A stretch of 64,000 nt of DNA from an uncultured Sphingomonadaceae bacterium (GCA_947496865.1 CANMEE010000001.1:549501-613500); one strand, 5' to 3'; positions 9,386-19,105 are shown, counted from the first letter of the stretch. Translations and numbers: made by a program. Notes: generated from the letters alone by a model not told the origin.

Positions 9386-10429
9386 ATGATCAGCACCGTG
9401 CAACCAGACGAAATATTGGGCGATGCCAGTTATTTGGCCCATCGCTATGATGAAGCAAATGATGCGTTCCGGTTCCTGTCGGTTCCACGTGATGTGCATC
9501 GGCAATGTACCTTCATCACTGATGAGCATTTGCCCAATATTGAGCAGTTTAAGGCTATTTCCAATTCCGACCTTGTCGGAACATCACCGGCAACCGCATC
9601 GGTGCATTTCATATTCCATTCCGCCTATTGCTGTTCCACCATGCTCGCCCGTGCCTTTGATATAGAGGGTGTTTCAATGGGGCTCAAAGAGCCGGTCATT
9701 TTGAACGACATGATCGGCTGGCGGCGGCGGGGCGCTGACCCAGCCAAACAGCAACAGGTCATGGATCAGAGCCTAACCCTACTCTCACGACCTTTTGGCC
9801 AAGATCAAGCGGTCATCATCAAGCCATCGAACATCTGCAACCCATTGGCGATCGAGATGATGCGCATGCGATCTCAGTCCAAAGCCCTGCTTCTCTATGC
9901 ACCGATTGAGGGTTTTTTGAAATCCATCGCCAAGAAGGAAATGTGGGGCCGGATATGGGTGCGCGATGTGCTGATCGGGACGCTAAAAGATGGCTATGCT
10001 GTTGGCGGGTTTTCGCAAGATGAGCTGTTGCAGTTAACCGATTTGCAGGTTGCCGCGATCGGCTGGCTGTCTCAGCATGCACTATTTGCGAAAATTATCG
10101 ACGCCATTGGCGCAGACCGGGTCAAAACACTCGATAGCGATAGATTTCTAGCGCAGTCGCCCGCGACGATCGCAGCGCTATCGGACCTCTATGGACTGGG
10201 GCTGGACGCGTCAGATATTGACGCAGTCGTTCAAGGACCGGCCTTTACCAGCCATTCCAAGCTCGATCAGGTAAAACGCGGCGAGATATTCGATGCCAAA
10301 GCGCGCGAACAGGAACAACGAGAGGTCGCTAAGGTCCATGGCGCCGAGATTGATATGGTAGCGGCATGGACAAAGGCTGTGGCAGACAGCCAAGCTATCA
10401 AACTGGATATTGGTTCAAACTTGCTTTGA
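9386..10429 (+). CDS. Uncharacterised P-loop/sulfotransferase-like protein
   Basis: A 347-residue soluble protein without a signal peptide. The only recognisable element is HSAYCCSTMLARAFD at residues 78-92. It resembles the phosphosulfate-binding loop of sulfotransferases (SGRSGSTLL type), and the following KEPVILND resembles the segment after that loop. A basic region, KPSNICNPLAIEMM, follows at about 155. The substrate is unknown and the assignment is tentative. The frame is open from inside clpB, but the ATG at 9386, preceded closely by AAAGG, is the sensible start, 37 nt after clpB. It may be co-transcribed with clpB, which would make it heat induced. No neighbour points to a pathway. 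Confidence 0.6.
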   Translation: MISTVQPDEILGDASYLAHRYDEANDAFRFLSVPRDVHRQCTFITDEHLPNIEQFKAISNSDLVGTSPATASVHFIFHSAYCCSTMLARAFDIEGVSMGLKEPVILNDMIGWRRRGADPAKQQQVMDQSLTLLSRPFGQDQAVIIKPSNICNPLAIEMMRMRSQSKALLLYAPIEGFLKSIAKKEMWGRIWVRDVLIGTLKDGYAVGGFSQDELLQLTDLQVAAIGWLSQHALFAKIIDAIGADRVKTLDSDRFLAQSPATIAALSDLYGLGLDASDIDAVVQGPAFTSHSKLDQVKRGEIFDAKAREQEQREVAKVHGAEIDMVAAWTKAVADSQAIKLDIGSNLL

Positions 10430-10452
10430 ATTTTTATCAGCAATGAGGACTA

Positions 10453-10737
10453 TCACTGGAAGAAACCGGGTTCAGTAGATTCTACGAAGTCTCTCGATTC
10501 TTTAGAGCCCTTGCGCGCATATTCTTTCCATTGGCTGTTGCTCATACAGACCCGCCTCTTTTTGACGCGTGATCCAATAACAGGCTCCGACCGGCACCGC
10601 ACATAGTCGGGATGCTTTCTGTCGGTAATTTTTTTGGGCTTCTCTACTGCCGGTACGTTTTCAGAAGTCGCCAATGCCGGCGACGCTGAAATCAAGGAGA
10701 CACCGACGACAAGAACCACTGATATCGTATAGCGCAT
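10453..10737 (-). CDS. Small exported Cys-pair protein, copy 1
   Basis: A 94-residue protein with a signal peptide (hydrophobic 4-18, cleavage near ALAT, residue 24). The mature part is very basic and centres on PKKITDRKHPDYVRCRSEP, then VIGSRVKKRRVC with two cysteines 14 residues apart, followed by NSQWKEY. The gene next to it (10751-11062) encodes the same core, so the two are tandem paralogues. It starts 13 nt after the stop of its paralogue with AGGTGG as ribosome site, so they form an operon. The family appears to be conserved and uncharacterised in sphingomonads. A periplasmic disulfide-bonded role is inference only. Confidence 0.75.
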   Translation of the reverse strand: MRYTISVVLVVGVSLISASPALATSENVPAVEKPKKITDRKHPDYVRCRSEPVIGSRVKKRRVCMSNSQWKEYARKGSKESRDFVESTEPGFFQ

Positions 10738-10750
10738 GTTACAAACCCAC

Positions 10751-11062
10751 CTAGTTGCTGCTTGACCCGGACTGATGGTCTTTCACCAATTCATTAGCTC
10801 GCCTGTTGCCTTCGGCGTTAAATTGCTTCCATTGGCGATTGGTCAGACAGATGCGTTTTTTCTTAACGCGAGATCCGATCACCGGTTCCGAACGACAACG
10901 CACAAAATTAGGATCCCTGCGATCCGTTATCTTCTTTGGCTTCTTTACCGCTTCAGTTTCATCAGCCGCAGTCGTTTCAGCGTTCATTTCGGCCGATAAG
11001 ACAGAGGGCGTCGCTAACATCGATGCGCCAATCGCTATGACGACATATTTACGTATGTTCAT
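10751..11062 (-). CDS. Small exported Cys-pair protein, copy 2
   Basis: A 103-residue paralogue of the neighbouring gene. It has a signal peptide ending near VLSAEM (about residue 25) and a variable acidic linker. It shares the core KKITDR-x2-P-x2-VRCRSEPVIGSRVKK and a second cysteine in RICLTNRQWKQF. An upstream in-frame ATG exists at 11074, but GGAG lies 6 nt before the ATG at 11062, which gives a standard signal peptide (MNIRKYVVIAIGA). It lies downstream of the TonB-dependent receptor, separated from it by a strong terminator. The pair is therefore probably transcribed from its own promoter, or by limited read-through. Function unknown. Confidence 0.75.
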   Translation of the reverse strand: MNIRKYVVIAIGASMLATPSVLSAEMNAETTAADETEAVKKPKKITDRRDPNFVRCRSEPVIGSRVKKKRICLTNRQWKQFNAEGNRRANELVKDHQSGSSSN

Positions 11063-11115
11063 GATCATCTCCAAAGGTTGGATAAAATTATACGCAGTTG
11101 AACGCTTGTTACAAC

Positions 11116-11143
11116 AAAAAAGGGCGAGCCTTGCGGCCCGCCC
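11116..11143 (-). terminator. Rho-independent terminator of the TonB-dependent receptor gene
   Basis: On the minus strand GGGCGGGCC-GCAA-GGCTCGCCC forms a 9-bp stem with one G-U pair and a GNRA tetraloop, followed by six T. It ends the receptor transcript 28-55 nt after its stop codon. On the plus strand the stem is followed by CTCTTTTTC, so it may also work in that direction. Confidence 0.9.
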
Positions 11144-11170
11144 TCTTTTTCAAGCTCTTAATCCGAAGGA

Positions 11171-14158
11171 TTAGAAGCTGAACTTCACCGCAGCTGCGAA
11201 ACGACGACCCAAGGCATCATAAGATGACGGGTAAACGTTACCGCTGTTAAACGCTGTTGCACCAACATCCGAACCAACTTCTGATGGTGCGTTGTCAAAC
11301 AGGTTACGGATGGTCAGGGTCAACTGAACGTTGTCACTGATTTCCCATTGACCGGTAAGGTCAAAATAGTGCTCAGCACCAATGTTGAGGAATTCAGGTT
11401 CAACCAAGCAACCACCTGTATCTGCACCCAATGGGTCAGGACAACCAGCAGGGTCACCCTGCGCAGCAGCCAATTCAGCAGCAAACTGGCTTGGCTCATA
11501 TTCAACGCCGTCCATGTAGCGCCACAAGAGCGACAAACGGAATTCATCGTTGAACGTAAGCGAAGTCCGCTGACTAAAGCCGAACTCAGGCTGAATTGAC
11601 AGACAGTTTACACTGTAGAAACCAACACATTCACGGTTCAAGCTGCCCGGCGTAGCCTGGAACAAGTTTTTGTTCGTCCAGGTTCCGTTGAAAGACATAG
11701 CCAAACCAATATTGTCGGTCAGATCCGTACGATAGTTCACCGCGAGATCGATACCATCGGTTTCAATTGTACCCAAGTTTGTCAGGTTCAAAGGAAGACC
11801 AGGAGTATCAGCCGCAGAACCGGAGAGACTACCGTCCAGTGGGTTACGACGGATCGCAAGACACTCAGCGCTGGTTGGTGATGCATTGAATACAAAACAA
11901 GCGTCGCTGGCATCACCCGGTGCTGGGGTGGTGATAGCGTCGGTCACTTCGATATTCCAATAATCGACCGTCAAAGACAGACCAGGAATTGCTGGTGGTT
12001 CAGCCAAAAAGCCGAAGGTCCACGTTTTTGCAGTTTCCGTACCGAGGTTCAAGTTACCACCGGTTGTGACGTTAACCTGACCAGCAACTGGGTTGTTGAT
12101 GATACCGATGCTGCCTGCAGGTGCACCCTGAGCAAGACAAATTGCTGTAAGGTTAGCATTTCCGACAGGAGCTGCGCCAGCACATGGATCTTGACCCAAG
12201 TTGCTGAGGCCCGTTGTAACCGGCGTAAACAGCTCACCAATATTTGGTGCGCGTGAAGAACGCTGGTAGTTACCACGGATTTTCAGACCGATTACTGGCT
12301 CCCAAGAACCGCCTGCTTTCCAAGTAAACTCGGTACCAGCAGTCGAATAATCGGAATAACGTGCGCCAAGCTCAATCGTCAGGCTTTCAGCAAGCGTAAC
12401 GCCTTCGAGCAATGGAATAACGACTTCGCCAAATGCATCATATACATCATAGCTACCTGTAATGTCAGGAGCAGCACCGCCGCCGCCAACAACAGCACCA
12501 GGAGTCTGGGATGCTTCGTCACTACGACGTTGCGCGCCAAATTCACGATACTCGGCACCAACAGCAAAGCCGATTGGTGTATCTGTGATACCAAAGCCAA
12601 GATCACCGCTAACCAAAGCATTGACCTGAGCCAATGATGTGGAAGTGATAACCTGCTGGGTCAAAGCAAATGTAAAGTCGATCTGCTCCTGCGTCAGGCT
12701 ACCAATTGGGCCAAGCAAGTTGATCGGCACACAGCCAGCGGTTGGATCGGTACAAGTATTCTCGTCAATCGCGAGCAATGCTTGTTGCAAACGAGCAAAA
12801 CGAGCAAAACCAGATTGGCGTTGAATACGCTCACTTTCACCATAGCCACCGGAGATATCCCAAGAGATAGTGTCGGTGATGTCGCCACGTGCGCCAACAA
12901 CAAAGTTGAACACGGTGCTGGTGAAGTCGGAGTTACGTGTACCCGCTTCAACCGAACGACGACGGATGCCGAGGTTTACAGTTGCGTAGTCCGGGTTTGG
13001 AGAACCGTCAGCCAGTGTTGGGCCTGTTGTATCATCCAAAAGCGTCTGACACTGAGCAGCTGTACGAGCCTGAACACCATCGGTGTTAGGATCAATATCG
13101 TCGCCAGCACAAATTGCGTTACCGATTACGTCGTTCAGGAACGGGTTACCGTAGTTCAACGCATAGGTGTTGAAGAACGAACCGCCTGGAGCAATGATCG
13201 TCGAAACGGTCTGCTTAGAGAATGAACCCTGCGCATAGACTTCTACTGCATCGCTGACTTCGTAACGGCCCTGTGTGAACAGGTTGAAACGCTCAAATGG
13301 TGTCTGGAAAATGTTGAACGGGTTAAAGTTGAACAGGTTCGAAGACGCTGGGTCAAGGCCTGTACCGTCAGCATTAATCTGTGCGCTTACTGGACCACGA
13401 AGGTTAGCAGGCACGGAGTTTGATGAACCACCAGCATTACCGGTGAAAGAACCGATGTTGAATTCGGAGAACGAACGGTCGCCCTGGAAAACAGCATCCT
13501 GATCCTGATAGCCAACGCTCAATACAACGTTACCACGACCATCGTCGAAGTTTGCACCAATTGTCAGGTCACCGCGGAAAACGTTACCGTCGCCCTGCTC
13601 AGTGATCTGTTGGCTGAGATTAAGTTCAACGCCAGCAAAATCTTGCTTGGTGATGAAGTTAACAACACCAGAGATCGCATCCGCACCATAAGTGGTTGTA
13701 GCACCACCGGTCAGAATGTCGGTCCGCTCGATAACCGCCAACGGGATGTTGTTAAGGTCAACACGTCCGGTTGTATCAGCAGGAACATAACGACGTCCGT
13801 CAAGTAGAACGAGGTTACGCTGCGAACCCAAGTTACGAAGGTTAACGAAGGAAGAACCACCGTTACCATTGTTAACCGCAGAACCGATGCTTGGAACCGA
13901 GCTAGGCAGTTCGCGCAGGAATTGCTCAGCAACGTTTGTCTGACGCAGTTCCAGTTCTTCGGAGGTTACAACGCCAACCGGGCTAGACAGCTCAAGGTTA
14001 GGGTTGGTGATACGAGAACCGGTAACAACGATGACTTCCTCATCAACCGCATCGGCGTCTTGTACGTCTTGGTCCTGCGCGTAGGCAGGTGCTGAAACCA
14101 TAGCAAGACCGAGCACAACTGGTGCCGTTCCGCTCATCAGCTTCGTAAATTTTTTCAT
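11171..14158 (-). CDS. TonB-dependent outer-membrane receptor
   Basis: Ligand-gated outer-membrane transporter powered by TonB-ExbBD. The 995-residue length suits the large sphingomonad/caulobacter type. In order: a signal peptide to about residue 27 (AYAQ); the TonB box EVIVVTGSRI (41-50); the plug domain (about 55-170) with LRNLGSQRNLVLLDGRR and TTTYGADAISGVVNFIT; the 22-stranded barrel; and a C-terminal aromatic residue (AAVKFSF) as required for BAM. The ligand is unknown: no adjacent enzyme, FecI/FecR pair or siderophore gene is present. Frequent GGT, GTT and CGT codons suggest high expression. It is followed by a strong terminator. The closest types are often annotated as oar-unrelated TonB receptors of unknown substrate. 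Confidence 0.95.
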   Translation of the reverse strand: MKKFTKLMSGTAPVVLGLAMVSAPAYAQDQDVQDADAVDEEVIVVTGSRITNPNLELSSPVGVVTSEELELRQTNVAEQFLRELPSSVPSIGSAVNNGNGGSSFVNLRNLGSQRNLVLLDGRRYVPADTTGRVDLNNIPLAVIERTDILTGGATTTYGADAISGVVNFITKQDFAGVELNLSQQITEQGDGNVFRGDLTIGANFDDGRGNVVLSVGYQDQDAVFQGDRSFSEFNIGSFTGNAGGSSNSVPANLRGPVSAQINADGTGLDPASSNLFNFNPFNIFQTPFERFNLFTQGRYEVSDAVEVYAQGSFSKQTVSTIIAPGGSFFNTYALNYGNPFLNDVIGNAICAGDDIDPNTDGVQARTAAQCQTLLDDTTGPTLADGSPNPDYATVNLGIRRRSVEAGTRNSDFTSTVFNFVVGARGDITDTISWDISGGYGESERIQRQSGFARFARLQQALLAIDENTCTDPTAGCVPINLLGPIGSLTQEQIDFTFALTQQVITSTSLAQVNALVSGDLGFGITDTPIGFAVGAEYREFGAQRRSDEASQTPGAVVGGGGAAPDITGSYDVYDAFGEVVIPLLEGVTLAESLTIELGARYSDYSTAGTEFTWKAGGSWEPVIGLKIRGNYQRSSRAPNIGELFTPVTTGLSNLGQDPCAGAAPVGNANLTAICLAQGAPAGSIGIINNPVAGQVNVTTGGNLNLGTETAKTWTFGFLAEPPAIPGLSLTVDYWNIEVTDAITTPAPGDASDACFVFNASPTSAECLAIRRNPLDGSLSGSAADTPGLPLNLTNLGTIETDGIDLAVNYRTDLTDNIGLAMSFNGTWTNKNLFQATPGSLNRECVGFYSVNCLSIQPEFGFSQRTSLTFNDEFRLSLLWRYMDGVEYEPSQFAAELAAAQGDPAGCPDPLGADTGGCLVEPEFLNIGAEHYFDLTGQWEISDNVQLTLTIRNLFDNAPSEVGSDVGATAFNSGNVYPSSYDALGRRFAAAVKFSF

Positions 14159-14544
14159 GTTATTCCAGTCCCTTATTCTGGAGGAGCAGAGCCCCCAATG
14201 GCCCGCTTCTGTAGTTGTCCCATCGAATCATTCGCGTTTTGGACACGCGCACGATCCCATCGGAATGGCAGGCAGATGCCGGAATTGGGCAATGCTGTAA
14301 AGCGGCTGTTCAGGTTTCTGGGGCAGTTTTGTAGAGAATGTAACTATTTTGTCACAGTCACATCTGTGCTTCACCATCGAATCAGGAGTCCCAAAGCAAT
14401 GCTTTTAAGCCCTGATTTTCAATCCTTTTCTACACATGCGGCCACACTATTGCGCACGATCATTGTTGTGCTAGTGATTGATCAGTACCGCAAGCCTCAC
14501 TAAAGACACACATATAGACGTCCGAAACGTCGAGGAGCAAAGAA
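14159..14544. other. 386-nt divergent intergenic region
   Basis: The region separates the receptor gene (minus) from an exported hypothetical gene (plus) and must hold both promoters. Visible elements are GTGACAAAATAGTTAC, a near-palindrome read on the minus strand at about 14339-14354, and GACGT-CCGAA-ACGTC just before the GAGGAG ribosome site of the plus-strand gene. No convincing coding frame, Fur box, or riboswitch fold was seen. Confidence 0.5.
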
Positions 14545-15105
14545 ATGAAGATTAGAGATACACAGTCGCACGCGACAGTCGCTTCTATTGCCTGCGCCGC
14601 CCTTATATTTGGCTCGCCAGCACTGGCTGCAAAGAAGGGAGATGCGGTTTCTGCACCTCCGGCTATCTATACTGAACTGGTGGCGTGCAAAAACATTGCT
14701 GATGCACAGCAACGACTCGCCTGCTTTGACACCAAGGTTGCGGCACTAGAATCCGCGCAAGCCAGTAATCAGCTCGTGATTGCGGACCGCGAGCAAGTGC
14801 GCGAAGCGCGCCGCGGTTTGTTCGGCTTGTCGCTTCCACGGATAAAACTCTTTGATGGCGATGAAGAAAAGGGCGACAATGTTAATGAGATTGAGGCCAA
14901 GATTTCATCCGTTCGCACATTGCGGGGCGGCAAACTGCTAATAAGGCTGGATGACGGCGCCGTTTGGCAGCAAACGGACACAAAAACCAATATGCGACGA
15001 CCCAAGGTCGGCGATTCCATTGTCGTCAAACGTGGATCTTTGGGCAGCTTCGTTGCGAAAGTGAATGACGGCCGCGCGTTCAAAGTAAAACGGATCGTCA
15101 ACTGA
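14545..15105 (+). CDS. Exported protein of unknown function
   Basis: A 186-residue protein with a signal peptide ending near PALAAK (residue 29) and GAGGAG ahead of the ATG. The mature N-terminus carries VACKNIADAQQRLACFDTKVA at about 51-71. This is a two-cysteine helix pattern (C-x3-I-x2-xx-RLACFD) that recurs in various small exported proteins of Proteobacteria. The C-terminal half (about 100-186) looks like a small beta barrel: LLIRLDDGAVWQQTD, GDSIVVKRGSLGSFVAKV and GRAFKVKRI. It is probably periplasmic. No partner gene is adjacent: it converges on the M23 peptidase gene. Function not recognised. Confidence 0.8.
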   Translation: MKIRDTQSHATVASIACAALIFGSPALAAKKGDAVSAPPAIYTELVACKNIADAQQRLACFDTKVAALESAQASNQLVIADREQVREARRGLFGLSLPRIKLFDGDEEKGDNVNEIEAKISSVRTLRGGKLLIRLDDGAVWQQTDTKTNMRRPKVGDSIVVKRGSLGSFVAKVNDGRAFKVKRIVN

Positions 15106-15159
15106 TCAGAAATTGGCTCTGTATATATTGGCCCTATATATAAGGCCAATCGACAAACC

Positions 15160-16041
15160 TCAGCGCATTGGCCCGGTCAGCAATATAGGGTCGATCCGCG
15201 CCTTGTTCCATTTCATCGACCAGTGCAGATGCGGGCCGGTTGCGCGTCCGGTGGCGCCGATGCGCCCAATCGGCTCACCGCGTTTCACTTTCTGGCCTTC
15301 TTTAACCAATATGGCTGAAGCGTGTAAAAAAGCACTATTCAAACCCATGCCATGGTCGATCATCAGGAGATTGCCTTCGAGCGAGAAGGGCTTGCTGGCG
15401 GCCAATGTTACAACGCCATCGGCAGGAGCTACGAAATAGGTACCAGCGCCCCCTGCAATATCAACACCACTATGATAGCTGCCGGGCTCCCCTTTATAGA
15501 CACGCTGTGATCCAAACATACCAGAGATGCGCCCTTTGGCTGGCCAGATGAACGTCTGGCGCCATCCTTTGCTATCGCTTCTAACCTGACGCGCCGCATT
15601 AATCTGCGCTAGTTCTGGACGTCGCCGCGCCATAAAGGCCGCGCTGGGTCCGCCGCTACGTCTGGCAACATTGACATGTTCAATTTTCCACTTGCGCGGC
15701 GCGATGTTGAAGAATTTCTTCACCGTCTCGCCATTTTCTAGCGTTGCGACCATTTGCGCTGACTGACCAGCATCACGGTTAAAGGCGATGATGAACTTGC
15801 CATCCTCGTCCACTGGCACTGGGTCTCCATTAAAAGACAGGCTGCGCGTGCCAGCAGGCGCATCGCCCAGCATCACGCCGCCTTGAATCTCTTGCCCGGA
15901 AAAACCGAATTTGACCGCTTCGCGAAAAGCAGACTCTTCTGCTTCAGATGTTTCAGCAAATGTCGCAGATAGCGGCAACGCGATCGCCACCACAGCGGCA
16001 AGCGTCAATGCACCGACAATGGTATTTTTCTTCAAGCGCAT
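15160..16041 (-). CDS. M23 family metallopeptidase (LytM-type)
   Basis: Zinc endopeptidase fold that cleaves peptidoglycan cross-bridges, or activates amidases when degenerate. This copy keeps the metal and catalytic residues: His190 and Asp194 in HSGVDIAGG, His240 in AFLHAS, and His271/His273 in GPHLHW, so it is probably active. The 293 residues start with a signal peptide (cleavage near ATFAE, residue 29). An Ig-like region precedes the peptidase domain (about 165-293). It overlaps the upstream DUF2093 gene by one nucleotide (TAATG), so translation is coupled. A role in cell-wall remodelling is inferred from the family. Confidence 0.92.
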   Translation of the reverse strand: MRLKKNTIVGALTLAAVVAIALPLSATFAETSEAEESAFREAVKFGFSGQEIQGGVMLGDAPAGTRSLSFNGDPVPVDEDGKFIIAFNRDAGQSAQMVATLENGETVKKFFNIAPRKWKIEHVNVARRSGGPSAAFMARRRPELAQINAARQVRSDSKGWRQTFIWPAKGRISGMFGSQRVYKGEPGSYHSGVDIAGGAGTYFVAPADGVVTLAASKPFSLEGNLLMIDHGMGLNSAFLHASAILVKEGQKVKRGEPIGRIGATGRATGPHLHWSMKWNKARIDPILLTGPMR

Positions 16042-16250
16042 TATTTTTCCTCTTCAGGCAAATGGGCCTGAGCGGAAATTTGCGCCGTCGCATAGGCTTC
16101 CTGCTTCTCCACGCTCCAATAGCGCAGTTCTTCGAGCGGTATCTGTTCGCTGGTCACAGCACATAAAACATGGTCACCGGACGACAGCGGCCGAAAGCCA
16201 TTGGGCATATAATAGAGCTTAGCTACTTTGTTGCGATTGGACATTAACAT
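16041..16250 (-). CDS. DUF2093 domain protein
   Basis: A 69-residue cytoplasmic protein with the DUF2093 pattern YMPNGFRPLSSGDHVLCAVT, then IPLEELRYWSVEKQEAYA. This small family is typical of Alphaproteobacteria and is often found next to xseA, as here (91 nt downstream of the xseA stop, same strand). The stop TAA shares its last A with the ATG of the M23 gene. The start could be the ATG at 16250 or the one two codons later; neither has a strong ribosome site. Function unknown; the Cys and compact size could suit a small zinc or nucleic-acid binding protein, but that is a guess. Confidence 0.85.
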   Translation of the reverse strand: MLMSNRNKVAKLYYMPNGFRPLSSGDHVLCAVTSEQIPLEELRYWSVEKQEAYATAQISAQAHLPEEEK

Positions 16251-16341
16251 AGGAAAACCTTACCTTGTGCGCCATTTACCTGTGATTTACCGATCCTTAT
16301 TTACCGGAAAATATTTACGACTTTCATAACAAAGAAAGCGC

Positions 16342-17832
16342 CTAGAACAAATCCTGTTGTCTGTCATCCGCCGGTTTTTTGATTCTGCTGCGCTTTGGTG
16401 CCCCTTTGATCGGCGCTTCTTTCGGTGATGATTCGGGCGCTGCCGCAGGAGCATCAGAAATCTGAGCGCCGATTACCCCATCATGGAAGTGCAGATTGAC
16501 GGCATGCGCGCTCACCGCTTCATCTCGGCTTCCGACAAGCCCGCCATCCAGCGATGATACCCGCGCATAACCGCGCTTCAAAGGACCATCGGGCGATACT
16601 TGCTGTGCCAGCCGCCACAGACCGTCGAGTCGCTGCCGCGCATCATCAAGCGGGCGTTGCACCAACGCCAGGGGCAGATCGAGTCGATCCAAGCGGCTTT
16701 TCGTTACCTCAAGCCGCTGCCGCAACATAGTCGGCCGCAAGGCCCCTTGTGATGCTGAAAAGCGGCTGCGCGCCTGGGCAACATTCTGCCCCATCGCATA
16801 TTTCATACGATCGGACAATTCGTCTACGCGCTGCTGATGGGGGCGCAATAGATCCGTGAGTGCGGGCATCAGGCGCCGCTGCGCCTCCAGCCGTTCCTGT
16901 GCGGTCGCAAAACCGCGCTGGATAGAGCGCGCCATACGCGCCTTGCTCTCGCTAAGCGAAGCCAGCCATTCCGCGCGCACGGGAACCGCCATTTCCGCCG
17001 CCGCTGTCGGTGTTGGTGCGCGCAAATCAGCGGCAAAATCACTCAGCGTCGTATCGGTTTCGTGGCCGACTGCAGAAATGATCGGGATCGAGCAATTTGC
17101 TATGGCCCGGACAACTTCTTCCTCGTTAAAGCCCCACAAGTCTTCGATCGAACCACCCCCGCGCGCAACGATGATCAGGTCAGGTCGGGTGAGCACATCG
17201 CTCTCTTCCATCTTCGAAAAGCCATTAATCGCGCCCGCAATCTGTTTAGCGGCCCCGTCCCCCTGCACCAAAACCGGCCACACAACGACATGGCTGGGAC
17301 AACGATCGGCGAGCCGATGCAAAATATCGCGGATCACCGATCCGGTCGGCGATGTCACCACACCGATGGTTTTGGGTAAAAAAGGAATCGCGCGCTTGCG
17401 ATCCTGGTCAAACAGTCCTTCCCCATGCAACTTGGCTTTCAGCTTTTCAAAAAGCTGCATCAGCGCGCCTTCACCGGCCAATTCCATCTTATCGATTACG
17501 ACTTGATATTTGGAGCGCCCGGGATAGGTGGTCAGCTTGCCAGACACGACGACTTCAATGCCGTCTTCGGGTTGAAAGGGCAGCCGCCCGGCATTGCCCT
17601 TCCACATCACACCATCAAGCACGGCTTTATCATCTTTTAGTGCCAAATAGACATGGCCCGATGCGGCTCGTTTATAGCCGGAAATCTCCCCCCTGATCCG
17701 CACATAGCCGAAGCGATCCTCGACCACGCGTTTGAGCGATCCGGAAATTTCCGAAACAGACAACGGAGCAGCATTGTCGCCTTCGCCACTCTCGGCTAGG
17801 AGTTTCGCATCTAAAGAGAGAGAGTCGTTCAT
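16342..17832 (-). CDS. xseA: Exodeoxyribonuclease VII large subunit
   Basis: Catalytic subunit of the XseA/XseB single-strand DNA exonuclease. The 496 residues have the N-terminal OB fold ([18 protein letters not shown] to about 130). The nuclease domain follows, with [35 protein letters not shown] and [31 protein letters not shown], then a long coiled-coil region and the GYARV segment. The start codon shares a CATG with purD, which is transcribed in the opposite direction. Its ribosome site AGGA therefore lies inside purD. xseB is not in the window. Downstream on the same strand are DUF2093 and the M23 peptidase. Confidence 0.97.
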   Translation of the reverse strand: MNDSLSLDAKLLAESGEGDNAAPLSVSEISGSLKRVVEDRFGYVRIRGEISGYKRAASGHVYLALKDDKAVLDGVMWKGNAGRLPFQPEDGIEVVVSGKLTTYPGRSKYQVVIDKMELAGEGALMQLFEKLKAKLHGEGLFDQDRKRAIPFLPKTIGVVTSPTGSVIRDILHRLADRCPSHVVVWPVLVQGDGAAKQIAGAINGFSKMEESDVLTRPDLIIVARGGGSIEDLWGFNEEEVVRAIANCSIPIISAVGHETDTTLSDFAADLRAPTPTAAAEMAVPVRAEWLASLSESKARMARSIQRGFATAQERLEAQRRLMPALTDLLRPHQQRVDELSDRMKYAMGQNVAQARSRFSASQGALRPTMLRQRLEVTKSRLDRLDLPLALVQRPLDDARQRLDGLWRLAQQVSPDGPLKRGYARVSSLDGGLVGSRDEAVSAHAVNLHFHDGVIGAQISDAPAAAPESSPKEAPIKGAPKRSRIKKPADDRQQDLF

Positions 17833-19105
17833 GAATATCCTGTTGCTCGGGTCCGGTGGCCGTGAACATGCCTTGGCATGGAAGCTGGCGCAATCCCCGT
17901 CGCTAGAGAAATTTTATGCCAGCCCCGGCAATCCCGGTATCGCCCATCATGCTGAATGCGTGACACTGGATATTTCCGATCACGCCGCTGTAATATTATT
18001 TTGTGGGCGCCATCACATCGATCTGGTGGTGGTAGGACCGGAAGCACCGCTGGTTGACGGACTGGCTGAAAGTCTGCGCACGGCCGATATATTGGTATTC
18101 GGTCCCGACGCGGCCCCGGCCCAATTGGAAGGATCGAAAGGCTTTACCAAGGATCTTTGCGCCCGCGCTGATATTCCAACCGCTGGTTATATCCGGACCA
18201 CCAATCAACCAGACGCGCTTGCTGCGCTCGACAAATTCTCCATACCGGTTGTCATCAAAGCCGATGGCCTGGCGGCAGGTAAAGGCGTTATCATCGCCGA
18301 AACCCTCACACAGGCTCAGGATGCGATTGCCATGATGTTCGATGGCGGCTTTGGCGAGGCTGGCGCAGAAGTGGTCATCGAAGAATTTTTAACGGGCGAA
18401 GAAGCCAGTTTTTTTGCGATTACCGATGGCAAAAATGTGATCCCCTTTGGCACTGCGCAAGACCATAAGCGTGTCGGCGAAGGTGATGTTGGGCCCAATA
18501 CTGGTGGTATGGGTGCTTACAGCCCGGCCCCCGTCCTGACCCCCGCCTTGCAAAAACAGGTGATGGATAAAATCATCACACCGACCGTCGATACACTCGC
18601 CGCCGAAGGCATGCCTTATAGCGGCGTGCTGTTCGCCGGATTAATGCTGACCGAGACAGGTCCCCAGCTCATCGAATATAATGCCCGCTTTGGCGACCCG
18701 GAATGTCAGGTGCTGATGATGCGGCTGAAATCCGATCTCGCCGCGATCATGCTGGCCACCGCCAAAGGCGAGCTCGGCCAGATCAGTACGCCGGAATTTG
18801 ATCCGCAATCCGCCCTGACCGTGGTGATGGCTGCAAAAGGTTACCCCAGTACCCCGGAAAAAGGCGGTAAGATCCAGAACCTCGCCCGGGCCGAACGCGA
18901 AGGGACAAAAATCTTCCATGCCGGAACTGCCGAACTGGACGGCAAACTTACTGCCAGCGGTGGCCGGGTACTCAACGTTACGGCCCTGGGCAGCAACACC
19001 ACAGAGGCGCAATCCAAAGCTTATGCCGCTGTCGACCAAATCGATTTTGACAGCGGTTTTTGCCGCCGTGATATCGGTTGGCGAGAAGTGGCGCGCGAGG
19101 GATAA
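17831..19105 (+). CDS. purD: Phosphoribosylamine-glycine ligase
   Basis: Third step of de novo purine synthesis: phosphoribosylamine, glycine and ATP give glycinamide ribonucleotide. The 424-residue ATP-grasp enzyme begins [17 protein letters not shown]. It has [12 protein letters not shown], the ATP-grasp loop [18 protein letters not shown], and the family signature [11 protein letters not shown]. The frame is open for 99 nt upstream, but those codons overlap xseA and precede the conserved N-terminus, so the ATG at 17831 is taken. That ATG and the xseA ATG lie on opposite strands of one CATG, so each gene's ribosome site and part of its promoter sit in the other's coding sequence. Confidence 0.97.
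   Translation: MNILLLGSGGREHALAWKLAQSPSLEKFYASPGNPGIAHHAECVTLDISDHAAVILFCGRHHIDLVVVGPEAPLVDGLAESLRTADILVFGPDAAPAQLEGSKGFTKDLCARADIPTAGYIRTTNQPDALAALDKFSIPVVIKADGLAAGKGVIIAETLTQAQDAIAMMFDGGFGEAGAEVVIEEFLTGEEASFFAITDGKNVIPFGTAQDHKRVGEGDVGPNTGGMGAYSPAPVLTPALQKQVMDKIITPTVDTLAAEGMPYSGVLFAGLMLTETGPQLIEYNARFGDPECQVLMMRLKSDLAAIMLATAKGELGQISTPEFDPQSALTVVMAAKGYPSTPEKGGKIQNLARAEREGTKIFHAGTAELDGKLTASGGRVLNVTALGSNTTEAQSKAYAAVDQIDFDSGFCRRDIGWREVAREG

Noticed and set aside
14198..14503. 101-codon frame in the intergenic region before the exported hypothetical gene
   Set aside because: Rich in Arg and Cys with no ribosome site, it has the composition of non-coding sequence.
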